A DNA stretch of 64,000 nt from Wurfbainia villosa (lineage: Eukaryota; Streptophyta; Magnoliopsida; Zingiberales; Zingiberaceae), in the NCBI GenBank assembly GCA_025175895.1, contig CM046004.1, positions 5,208,001 to 5,272,000 of the forward strand, given 5' to 3'. Position 1 is the stretch's first letter, and the number at the start of each line of letters is the position of its first letter. Of this stretch, positions 33,266 through 46,500 are shown piece after piece. Both the position numbers and the translations under genes were made by a program. Below the pieces are notes generated by a model. The model was given only the letters and a program-made list of their open reading frames with translations. It did no database searches and was not told where the DNA came from.

Positions 33266-34595
33266 AAGATGCAGTTTCACGAAACTGCATCTTTACTGGC
33301 TTCTACAGGATGCCAAAGTTCTTGATGAGCTTCTCGGTGGTGAACGTAGTATGTTAAATGTACTTTTGGTCCCCTTCAAGTTATTGTTTCTGCTACTGTA
33401 TCGTGGTTTTTCGTGGACTAATTTCATTTATCTTTTTGAGATTCTTTTTTCTATACCAATGGTGTCAATGATCTTTTGGTGGGAAGCATGCCTGGTGTTA
33501 GATTAAAAAACTTAGTAGAATAAACAATCGAATTTGAATTGTTTGATAACATCTAAATGAATTTAGCTCAAGTCTATTTGGCAAAGCTGAGGTGTCGGAT
33601 TGGCACAGTCTCCGTATGCATGCATTCCTTGAGCTGGTTCAGTTTAGGAAAAATAGACAGGGCAAGCTAAATAATTCTTCGTTTAAAACTCAAATTGATT
33701 TGACTCGGTTATTTAATAACAATGCAAAGCTATTGGAAGGAGGTTGAGATCCATCAAAGACTGGACTGAAATACAGTGACAGAGAGTTTATATGAGCGGC
33801 TTAAGGTGATTGTGATTGTAGATGCTAATTGTATTATGAATAACTATGTATTCGTAGGTCAATTATTATTTAATTTCTATTGGCCATCCGAGCACTAGAT
33901 TTCTCCTTTAATAGCATTCTTAAATGTCACATGTTTCTTTTTTAAATAAGGGAAAACAATTTCTCCTTTCTAGTAAGTCTAACATCTTTCAACTTTTAAA
34001 ATTTTTCAAAGAGAAATCTTGTCATTCTCTATTATTCTAGTCATTGTGTTTGAAAATTGAAGTGAAAATGGATTTCACATAGAAAAATTAAAAGTTAAAT
34101 TAAACAAACTCAGTTGATAAAAAATACTAGTAAACAATTTGATATAAATACATGCGAAATAGTTATTAAGGTAGATTGAAAATTTTAAATAATAAAAAAA
34201 AAACCTATGGTTGTATTTTAATTATTTAAAATTATAAATATTTCAAATTATATAATAAATCGACTCAATTTTTATCAATTTCTACCAACTAATAGGTCCG
34301 ACTGATTTTATTTATTTAATTTTCTTTTGAAAAGATGTATAATATAGATATTTCAGGTAAATGGGCTATAACTGGGCCTTGTGTGGGCTTGGCAATGAAC
34401 CCAATTGAATTGCAGGTATCAGACGAAACTAACGAATCAAAACGTAATCTCATCTCACCTCGCCTCAGTCACCGGTCGGTCCTCTCCTGTCTCTGGGCGC
34501 CCAAAGACCCGAACAACTTGTCGTCCCTTGCTCCCTCGGACAAAGCAAGCGAAGTAATCTCAGTTAGGGCTCGCCCGAACTCTCGGTCTCCATCC
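33266..34595. other. HOP 3' UTR and NERD-like 5' region
   Basis: About 1.3 kb separate the two genes, both on the plus strand. Positions 33270-33530 are probably HOP 3' UTR. Positions 33940-34340 are AT-rich. From about 34440 to 34595 the sequence turns CT-rich and GC-richer, as expected for the 5' leader of the next gene. No TATA box was assigned. Confidence 0.5.
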
Positions 34596-37500
34596 ATGGA
34601 GCCAGGGGTCGGCGATGCCCCAGCCTCCGAAATCCTCGATCCCGAGCACCACCAACTGTCACCGAGCCGCCTGCTACCGGTGCCGGGCGATGACAGTGGC
34701 GATGTGGTGCCTTCCGACGCCTATGAGACGGTCGAATCCCACCTATTGGGCTCTCTCTTTGACCGTACGCCCGCCTTCCAGCCGACTGAGCTGAGCTGTG
34801 ACGGCTTCGATGGGGAAGATGCCCTGCCGACAAGCGCAGAGACGGCCGCTGACTTCGATGGCTCTGCAGTCGAGCAAGTCTCTGCTTTCGAGCCGGTGGA
34901 GTCGGTTGAGCCGATCCATCAGGGCACGGTGGGGTTGGGCGTGGAGGCGGCCGCCGCTGCGGTTCCCGGGAAGCGGAAGCGCGGGCGTCCGCCAAAGGCT
35001 CAGGGCGGCGGCGGGAGGAAGGCTGCGGTGCCAAAGAAGAAGGACGAGGAGGAAGTGTGCTTTATATGCTTTGATGGCGGTAATCTCGTGGTCTGTGATC
35101 GTAGGTGGGTTTACCTGGTTCTCCTCCCTCTTGGTGTTTTATCTAAATACTTGATGTCTTTTTTTTTTTTTTTTTGTTATTTGATCTGAATTCGTCTCTT
35201 TTTACTAGGGGATGTCCTAAAGTATATCACCCCGCCTGCATCCACCGGGACGAGTCCTTCTTTCGTCCACGGAGTCGCTGGAATTGTGGTATGTTTACAT
35301 GCGTGCTGTCAAGTTATGCAGGAGATGGAATATTCCTTTCAGTTTCTAAATGTTTCTTGTTAGAAAGATGGCATTCCATTATGGTTTCGCCTTAATTTAC
35401 AAGTAACTAGAACTGCTCTAGATAAAACCTTTTATCCCTTTATATTATCAATCCAGTTTCTTGTTCTTTATTTACTTCTTTATTTTCTTCACCTTCAACT
35501 CATTGTTTTTTGTGTTTCGAGTTTTTCTACCTCTACTGAATTTTTCAGTAGCAGATATGTGCTTGAATGAAACATATTACACCATCAAATATCCCCACCC
35601 AAACATTGACAAGCCATTGTGCCAAGTTGATCTGCTATTTGTACATATAGGCACTCACCTAAGTTGAGTAACAACCACTAGACCTCTGCCTAGTCCTGAT
35701 ACCACATTCTTATGAGTTTATTGTTTCTAACAAACTTTATGCTAAAACAAGGTAAATCAACTATCTCATCAAGGAGGATGCCAACATGAACGTGGCAATT
35801 TGGGATAGGAAATTGTGCTTGTAGCTTTTGTGAAAATTTTTGGCAGTGTTCAGGATCACTATTCTGCAATAGGTGTTGAGCCCATGACACATTGGATCAC
35901 TTTTGATTGGCTTCATTTGATATACACTTTAGGTTGGACTTAAATATGGCTTCATAAATACTATACCAAAGGTGTGAGTGAACATAGGCAATCTTTAATT
36001 TATTGCTAATGTTTAGATTCAATTTGAGGCTAAATAAGTTCTGCTATTAGTTTAGGTTGAACCTCACCTTAGTTTTGGCAATACAATCAAAACTTGAATA
36101 AGTTTTGCTATCAGTTTTGGTTGAACCTCACCTTGGTTATGCTATCATTATCTGTGTCATGATTTCAACTTATTGCTCTATTTATAGCTAACTTATACCT
36201 CTGATTGTGGAGGATTCCATTAAGCTAATGCCACACCATGCTGGTTTCATTACATATCAAAAGTTTGATCTCCTACATCTGGGAGATTGTGTTTTTCCCT
36301 CATTGTTCTAGATTTCTTGTTAGTTCCCTGAAGTAATGGAACCTTTTCCAGTAACTAGCATATGCAATTATTTCCTTGCTTCTGACAACTTGTTGGATCT
36401 TTTTTTGGTTTGCAGGGTGGCATATATGCAGCATCTGTCAAAAGGCTGTTACTTACATGTGCTACACCTGTACATATTCTGTCTGCAAAGCTTGCATTAC
36501 TCGAGCTAATTTTTTCAGTGTTCGGGGCCAAAAGGGATTCTGTGAGACCTGCTACAAGACTATAATGTTAATAGAATCCAATGAAGAAGCTAATGAGGAA
36601 AAGGTTTGCCTTTGTTCGTTACTCACATTCTTTTCTTTTTGGAGTTTGAACTTGTGAACCATATTATGGGTTTAAAGTCAAATTAGATGTAATCATCAGA
36701 GCACAGGCTGATGTTTATGGAACGTGATTGTTCCTCCTTATCTTCAATTATGTGGAATGGTTTTTGGGCTTGGGGTTGTATGGGATAGCGGTTTGTATTG
36801 TTAGTTTGCTAAAGATTGTACAAAGTGATGATTTCAGTTGAATATTGATGTTGGAGCAATATCTTGTTGTTCGTATGAAAGGATGCAGAAACTAGATCTT
36901 GAAGAAAAAAGAATAAATTAGATGGTAGTTAAGGGAGGAAATTTTTACCTGGTTCCTCAATGCATAGGAATCTCACCAAGTGCTGTTAGTGCAGCACCAA
37001 TATCATGCGCACAAATGATGGCTAGATTTGTCTTGTTTGTTCACCAATACAGTTGATGACTATTTGCACGAATTTAATCTATTTTACTAAAAGATTATGT
37101 GTTCCAAGTTCCTTTTGAATCTAAAAACCTATTTCTTGAGTATTTGGTGTTTCTTGTTCTATGAAAGGTGCTGAGTCAGAAAAAAAAAATATTTCGTACT
37201 AGATATATGCAATGAAGATTGCAACATTACCATTCCATACAAGAAATGTTCAAGACAACACAACAGTGGTCTTCCACCAGTACAAGTTAACAATAGGCAT
37301 CTATATTCACAAATCTAATAATACTGAAGCTCATGGATGGGCCAACCATCTTCCTAATCTATTATGCAAATTACTTTTTGTACAACATATCATGCTTCTG
37401 TCATTGCATGAGATAATTAATATGAAATGTTATAGAAGTGTGGTGCTAGGTTGTGTGAAGTTCTGATTTGTAATCGGTAATGCATTTGTGGTGTAATTGC

Positions 37501-40500
37501 ATAATGCTATCCACATTCATGTCATGATCAATTAGAGAAATATCATCAAACTTATTCACCGTTAAACAATTCAATCTGTTTTAGAAAGTTAGAAAGTCGA
37601 TGGCCAAAGAAGTGATTTGTGCCACTCTGACCGTATGGAGTGGCTGTCTAAATCTACCAAGCTATGCCTAACAGGAGTATCTAATTATTATAAGTTCTTT
37701 TCTAATATGCACATCATATTATTTCTTTTGAATGACAAACTCATGTGGTTATTCTACAAATATTGGTGTCTATTATATTGGGTCCAAACTAAAAAAATCT
37801 AACTTATCTAAATCAGTTTAGTTTGGTTTAGATTTTTTAGAATAGTTTGGCTTTGGTTACATGGAATGCTTTATATAATTATGTTTTCTTTTCTTAGTGA
37901 CAAATAAAATCAAATTTAAAGGCCAATATTCTATTGCTTGCTTAGTCTAAATTGGATATGTTTTTACGTAATCTGTTTTCTTTCAAAAAAAAAAAAAACT
38001 TTATCTAGAATTTTTCCCATCTCATGTAGGCTAATTTATGCTCCTACAAAGACAAGTGGGCTAATCACTAATTAGATATATCTGAGTCACATGAGAAGAA
38101 GTGTCTTTATAGGTCCCTAATCTAGTTTAATTTTCTGCAGCCCAATGGACTTTATGACAATCCACCTAGCTGTTGCAATTATCATTGCTAACACATTTTT
38201 GATGGTATTAACCACTACATAGGCTATCTTGGATGGTACCATCCATGACTAGTCGAGATAAGAAAATTTTCTTCATATATCATCCTTGATTTTTGTCTAC
38301 TATTTAGGTTAGGAGACAAAATACTATAAAAGAGTAGTAAGAAAAAGAGAAGAAATAACAATTAAAGTACTACTTACAACAAAGAGGTCTGACTCCAAAG
38401 TAAGGGTGACATAATGCCAAAGTAAGGGTGACTGTTTGTGTTGTAAATAGGTGGTGTCACTTGTGTCAATATAAAAATATAAAAGGCAACATAAAACTAA
38501 TTATTTATTTTTTAAAAAATTATTTTATAGCCTAAGTTTTAAAATCAATGTTATAGTATACTATTAATTAAACTTTTAAAGAGGATTTTCTAAACATAGC
38601 TTAAGTTGTCAAAGGCCAATTTGTGTGATTAATTTATATATTTATGTCGTGTCACTTCCACTTTTAGATTTTGTCTTTGTAATTGTAGTTTGGGTTAATT
38701 CTGGCCCTGTCATCTTATTGGATCATGTATGTATTGCCAACTCTATATCAAAATTGAAAAAAATCAAAATGTATCCATATACTATACTATCGTGTAATTA
38801 TATTGAGTTTCTTTCAATTATTTCGATTCATGTTTAGATCTCAATGATTGACCAAAGGATACTATATCAAAATGTATTCATATCCTATACTATGGTGTAC
38901 TTATATTGAGTTTGTTTCAATTATTTCAATTCAAGTCTAACTCCCAATGATTGACCAAAGTATATGAACATGTGGATAAATTAGTTCCAATACTAGATAT
39001 CTTAGGAGCATTATTTAGCCTAATTAAATCAATAGTAGTTAACTCATCTAAGCTTATAAAGTTCTTTTATTACCCCACAATTCTTCGTCTGAATTTAGGT
39101 GTGCCACAATTTCTCCTACTAAAAGATCTTAGAATCTTCCCCTTGTTAAGGCTTGACATTTGTCAATATTCAAATCCAACTAACTACCCTCAATCATCAC
39201 TAATCAGCAAGATGTGAAAAATCAGTAGTATGTAATTGCTTTGTTGTCACATTGGCAATAATTTTTAAACATTGCACCTGCCTTGGATATTAGGCCTTCT
39301 TAAAATAAATTCCAACAACCCACTTAATTGAGAGAATTAACCCATTAACTTTGTTAGGCTTAAGAACTGGTGCAAAATGCATAAGTTCAAATTAGTAAGA
39401 GTCCAGTGGGACTAAAATGTGGTGTCACGGTCACATAGTACATTTTCTCACTGCGTTGGAATTTCAACTCTCCCATCTTTTTCTGGGGTGGTTTGAAGTT
39501 CTGGGAATAAGCAAGTGGAGTCAAATGTGCATTGGCTTGGCTGTACAGAGGGGCAGATTGTCTGTGCTGTGGTTGAGCAAGGATGATTAAATCAAAGTTG
39601 TGCCCAAGTGATATAATGGGGCCACTTCTCATTAGCAGGTGCATCCAGTAAATTTTCCTGGTAATTGGAGGCTTATGATGTATGAGACGGGGAGAAAAAA
39701 AATTGGGAGGTGAGTGCTATTGGCCTTTCGTTGTCAGGATCTTCAGAGAAGCTTAGGATATCCATTATTTGGACTACAAGGTTGTGTGATCTGGATGATT
39801 AGTCTAATGATTGAGGCCCTGCCTGTGCGGATGACCTCATATCAAAGCTGTGCTACGTATCATATGTTTGGATGCATAGCTATGACCACGTGAAGATCAC
39901 TCTTTTAGGGATATTTGATAGATGGAAACAAATCAGCAGCTGACCTTATATATCAAAAACGGTTTCAATATAGACAATTAGGATCATTTGTATTTATATT
40001 CTAATGTTAATGCTCATTTCCTTTAAGTTCTTATCCTCAACAAAACTTGTGCCAGTGACATGGCGTTGTGAAACGTGTGCACTGATTCTTACAGCCATTT
40101 TAAAGTGATGATTTAGAGCACTCGAGTGGAAAACATCATCTTGTTGCTCCAGTATTTTGTTTAAAGTATTTTCTTTATTTTGTGGCAGATCAGGGTAGAC
40201 TTTGATGACAAGAGTAGCTGGGAATATTTGTTCAAAGTGTATTGGTTAACTCTCAAAGGAAAAGTATCGCTCACAATAGAAGAGCTTAGTAATGCTAGAA
40301 GTTCACAGAAAGGATCTGGTACTTGTTTGTGTAAACATGAAACATCTGACGAATTATATGATGCTAATGGTGATCAAGAAGCCTGCTCTGATGGCTCTTC
40401 CGGACATTGCCAAAACATTTCTGCAAGGAAAAGAGTTGGGAGAGGTTCTAAAAGGTCCGTTGATAAAGATCATCCTGCCAAAGGCATTGAGAGGGAGAAG

Positions 40501-43500
40501 AAATCTTTTTCTGAAGACAATAGATGGGCTTCACCAACACTCTTAGAATTTGTAGCCCACATGAAGGATGGTGACAATTCTGTTCTTTCTCAATTTGAAG
40601 TTCAAGGCCTTTTACTGAAATACATAAAACAAAATAACCTTCGTGATCCTCGAAAAAAAAGTCAAATTGTTTGTGATGAAAGACTAAAAAATTTGTTTGG
40701 TAAAGCACGTGTTGGACACTTTGAGATGTTAAAGCTTTTGGAGTCTCACTTTTTAATTAAAGAGGTTCACCAGATTGGTACTGATAACAACCAAGAAGCT
40801 GTGGATTCTGATTGTGGTCAAATGGATGATGAAGAATACAGTAATCTAACAAATATTGGTTCTGATAAACGACAGAAAAACCGTAGAAGATTTGGAGAGA
40901 GAGAACTTCAGTCAAATCTTGATGATTATGCAGCAATAGATGTCCATAACATCAATCTTGTTTATCTACGTCGAAATTTGATGGAGGAATTAATAGATGA
41001 TGCCAAATTCACTGAGAAGGTTGTTGGCTCTTTTGTTAGAATAAGGATTACAGCTGCAGGTCAAAAGCAAGAGATGTATAGGCTTGTTCAAGTTATTGGT
41101 AAGGTTTATTGATCAAATCTTCCACTCGGTTCAAAGTCTTCTATACTTTGAATCATATTTTCTATATACAGGCACACATGTAGTTTCTGAAAAATACAAA
41201 GTGGGCAAGAAATCAACAGACATTGCATTGGATATTTTAAATTTAGACAAGATGGAGTCTTCATCCATTGATGCCATCTCAAACCAGGATTTTACAGAGG
41301 TTGGAAGTTTAAAAAACTACATTTCCTTGGATTTTCCTTATTTCTAGTTGATTTTTCTTTTTATGCTTGCCTAAATATGCATTTTGAAGGTGCCTTTTTA
41401 TGCTATATGCATCATACAAGAACTCATAAAAACTTAAGTTTTTATGTTTTGTTATTTGTACAAATTGCAAATTTGTCATCAACAAATACCATTTTTTAAA
41501 AGAAGACTTCACTAGAGGACCTGTGCTATGGTCTATAGTTTTGATTTACTTTTTGTGTTTTGGATTGCTTACCAAAGGGATTAAAGATAAAAGTTTAAAA
41601 ATGTTGTTATTTACTCAGCTATAAAAAATCAGGCTTGTTATTAGGTGTATGATATGTGCATCTGTGAATTGGTTCCTTATAGTATTCATTCAAATTCAAT
41701 GTATGGACAGTGACCTACCTGATTGTTAAAGTTATTAGAACTAAACTACAGCATCATTTGGGTCTCTACTTGAATAAAAAAAATACATTTTCTTGGCATG
41801 GGTGTTTTCCTGGTACTTGATGTATATATTGACCACATGGATAAGGGGTTTGTCTCTTTGATGCAGACACTTTCAAGCACAATTATAAAAACCGGATCAG
41901 GTCAGTCAAATCAGAAAAAATTGGACCAGAGGTCCTGGTATGTAATTAGATTGGATTGGCAATTCACCTGAGTAAAAACCTGTTAAACTAGGCAACCAGC
42001 CAAGTTTCACCTATCTGAGAGAACTGGAATGATTTTTTTTGTTCCCCTTAAAATTCATAAAATATCCATTTATCTACTATAATATTAGATTGACAAATAG
42101 TTCACTTTACAATTTTAATGTAACACTAACCCAGCATCAGTAAAAAAAAATCTCTAATTTTTAAAGTTGTAAGTCGTCTTCTGTCTACTCCCAACCCTGA
42201 GTCCTTAGTGGCTAGATGTCTCCATCTCCTGCGACTTTTGTTATAATTGGTTATTCTAGTTTTTTTTTAATCAATACTTGCTCTTGGGTCCTAATAGATT
42301 AGTTATTTTTATTGACCAATGTATTAGATATGATTTCCATTATTAAAATTTAGGATTTATTGTAATAAATTATGCAATTGGACCAGTTAATCAGGTGCGG
42401 TTTGACCAGTTAGTTTGCCTGGGTCCATTCCTGATTTGGCGTTCAATTTGATCAATTGGCCCACTGGCTCAACTAGTGAGCCAATGACCCAGAGTTTTTC
42501 CTGTTCAATTTCGAGTCTGATTTTCCAAGGTTTAAATGCATTCAATTTGTTGCAGAACAAATTTCAAATAGAATAGGATTAATTATAAATCTATCTACGG
42601 AGGGGTAGCTTCTTTCTAGGCAAAGAATCCTGACAAGTTCCCCCCTTTAAAATGGTATCCGAGTGGGATTGTGTGCATGGGTTCATCTTCTAGATATGTG
42701 GTCCATTCACTGCATTCTTCTTCATTACATGTGCCCATGTGCCTCTATGTTCATGGTGTTGTAACAGAAAGCTGTTTTCGTTGCCTGTTCCTTCGCTCCA
42801 GATTTCTTGTGGCCTTCTTCCCAGTTGCCGCTACTGAACAAATCCCCAACCTGCTGATCTCCTGCAGTGTTTCTTCTGGATTTCATCCTTTCCACACCAG
42901 AATCCAGCTGTTTTCCATGAAAAGATTTCCAGATTTCAAGCATCTCCAGATTCAGATTTGTTCTGGATCTTTCCTAGATTCCCAACTCTGCTTCTCACAT
43001 ATACTTCCAATATCTCCTGTGTTTCCCAGAAATATGCAAAATTTATTTCTGCTTCCTTTTATATTTAATGTGTTCAGAACTGATCCAGAAGGTCTGTACA
43101 GGAATCTACTGTGTTTCTCCTTGAAAATAGAATCAGTTTCTACCAACTTGCTTAGAGAAATCTGTTTTCTGCAGAATCATCCTGACACAGAAGACAAATC
43201 AGATCAGAATCTGTTCTGCCTACTGATCAGCTTTCTGGTGCTTCACTCTGCAGAATTTGCTCTGGCTTTGTTTAAATGGAATTTCTCCAACATTAAAAAT
43301 ATAATCAACATTGTTCACTGCAAGAAAATCACTTTTCTTTTGCAGTTTACCCTCTAGATTAATAGATTTGTCAGTGTGTTTACTTAGTGCCAATAGCATT
43401 ATAGGTTATATTAAACATCATCAACAACAACAACAACAACAATTAACTCTTATCCCATTAGGTGGGGTCGGCTAAAAAAAAATAAATTCAATACTTTTCA

Positions 43501-46500
43501 ATTAGTTGTCTGAGAAGATGTATAGCTTCTATTGTCGACCTTCTAGGTATGAATCCAAATTGATTTTTGGTAATCGTGGGCTCCTTAATCTTTTTTCTAT
43601 TATTCTTTCCCAAAGTTTCATGGTATGACTCATTGGTTTAATACTCCTTTAGTTTGCACAATTTTGTACACCCCCTTATTCTTATATAAGGGAATTATAG
43701 TACTTATCTTTTATTGATCAGACATTTTTTTATATTTTCAATATCATATTAAATAATTTTATAAGTTATTCAATACTTTGTTTCCCTAGGCACTGTCATA
43801 CTTTTATCGGAATATCATATGATCCAATGACTTTTTCATTTTGCATCCCACATAAATCTTGTTCTATTTCTGAAATTTAAATTCTATGATAAAAATTAAA
43901 ATTTCTATACTCATTTAATCAACTTAAATTACCTAAGTTAAGTTGGTCACTTAAATCTTCATTAAAAAGTCGATGAAAATACCTCTTTCATCGTGCTTTT
44001 TATTTCTCCATCATTTAATAACACCCTATTACATTAATCTTTAATGCATTTTATTTGAATAATATCTTTTGTCTTCCTCTCTCTCACTTTAGCTATTCTA
44101 TAAATGTCCCTTTTCCTTATTTTGTATTCAATTTTCGATATAATCGTTTAAAAATTTCATTCTTAGCGTCATTTACTGCTTTCTTAATCTCTTTCTTAGC
44201 TATTGTATATTTTTTTAAAAGTTTTTTCCGTTCTTACAAATATATAATTTCTTATAGACTGTTTATTTTTCCTTCAATTTCTCCTGTACCTTCTCATTCT
44301 ACCACCAAGGTTCCTTACTTGGTGGTGCATGCCCCTTTGACTCATCAAGTGCACTCTTGGGTATTATTTTTAACTTTGATACCATTTAATCTTATGTCGT
44401 ATTAGGATCATCGTATATTTCACCTAATATTTGTACTCCTACCTTCTCCTTAAATACATTTTGTTTCTCATCTTTTAACTTTCACCATTTAATTTTAGAA
44501 GTCGTATATATTTTTCTTCTATTGATACTATATCTGAAGCATATATATAACACTACTAATCTATGTTGGGTAGTTAAACTTTCTCTAGAGATGACCTTGC
44601 AATCTTTTCAAATCTTTTCATTTCTCTTCCTAACTATAAGAAAGTCAATTTGTGATTTATTATTCCTCCTTTTAAACGTGACCAAGTGTTTTTTTCTTTT
44701 CTTAAAAAACGTATTAGCTAGTATAAAGTCATATGCTATCGCTAAATTCAATCTCTCATATTCCTCATTTTTCACTCCAACATACCCATTTAGATCATTT
44801 CTTATTAATATCATTTTATTTGACGGAATATTTTGTAATACTTCATCTAGGTCGTCCCAAAAATCTTGATTTGGTATCTTCATCTAATCCCGCTTGAAGT
44901 GCATATACGCTAATTACGTTCATAGTTTTATTTATCCGCTACTATCTTGAGAGCTATAATTCTATCATTTTTTTAAATTATTCCTGCAACTTTATCCTTT
45001 AACAAACTATCTACGACAATATCCACTTTATTTTTTATTTTATTACTTCCCGTATATCATAACTTAAAATCCGAGTTCTCTATCATTTTTGCCTTATTGT
45101 CTATCCATTTTGTCTTTTGTACATACAGAATACTAATTTTTCTCCTAATCATCGTATTTATTACCTCCATTACTTTACCAGTGAGGGTTTCTATGTTTTA
45201 TATTTCAAATCTTACATTATTAGTTTTCCTATTATATTTGTTCTTATTCAACCTATAATGTGAGAATTCTTGTCTATTTAACACTACATCAAAGTTCTCA
45301 TACCGATTCTTATCTATACATTATAGTCGGATCCTGCAATGCAAACGCTTGCATATTGATCATTATATCCGAGTTCTAGAGAGGTAGCGGTCCTTATCGA
45401 GGCGTTATAATCGGACCCTGCAATACGTTCCTTCCGAAGAATAAGCTAGCATTAGCACAATAGTTTAATGGATCAATGCATTGAATATTTACCTTAGTTT
45501 AATGTTGGCTGACAATCTAACGCAACTCTCATAATTTACTTGGGCTTGGGACCGGCCATGACAGGGTTAACTCGTCATGGGTGAAGTTGGTTATATTAAA
45601 CAATGAAGCTTTATTTTTTTTCTTAATTAATTGGTTTCTGAAATGATGTGTGGATAGATAATTAACTCGACAATCTTATTATTATCTAACTTGGAGACGT
45701 GCACACCACCTTAAGAATAAATTCCACTAGCAATGATTAAATGGTGATGCAATTGAACGCAACAGTGGAGTCATGCCTTAATCAATATTTTACTAGTTGA
45801 TACTTGGATGCTTCGATGTGTTCAAAAGTCCTTTAAGAAATCTATAGTGCATTGGAGGAATTTAATGTCAAAAAAGATGTCAAATGCTAACAATAATAAC
45901 AAGATGAAAAGTTTAATAGACAAGCTTATGAAGTTGAAGGATATGACAATGATATCATAGATGATCATAATTTCTAGTTGCTCTTTGCGCCTTCTGAGTT
46001 AGACACTATGTAACAAATATAACATAGTTATGACACAATGGGTGTTAGTGGAACTTGTTTGACTGTTGCATTAATATTGGAGAGGAGTGCAAGTGTTCAT
46101 GTTCTTGTACTGCAATGTGACATTGGTCATTCCTTTCTTTTTATGGGAAGGAGTTGTGGGATATTGTCAATATTGATTATTGATCTGATGACCTTTAGAC
46201 TGGACTAGTAAGCTGACCAAGATTAATGATGCATACACAAACTAGAAGAAGAAATCCATCATTCACATTGTTCAAAGCATTACTGCATTTTTTTTTCTAA
46301 TTCAATTGAATTACATCTAATGGAACTAATAATATGTACTACCGTAGCATGGTGTCCAATATTCAAGTCTAGGTATCCTTCCCCTAGGCATGTATGAAAT
46401 TTCTAGTCCATATCTAGATGAACAAGTGGAGGAGATCAAGACATAGGTCTTGTCATGTTAGAAGCAATGGAGCATATAAGGCTTATGCTAATGTGCAATA

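Noticed and set aside
42671..43357. 228-codon plus-strand open frame in NERD-like intron 5
   Set aside because: The product is Phe/Leu/Ser-rich, as expected from CT-rich leader-type DNA. No recognisable domain. A retroelement leader is more likely, and I could not prove that either.
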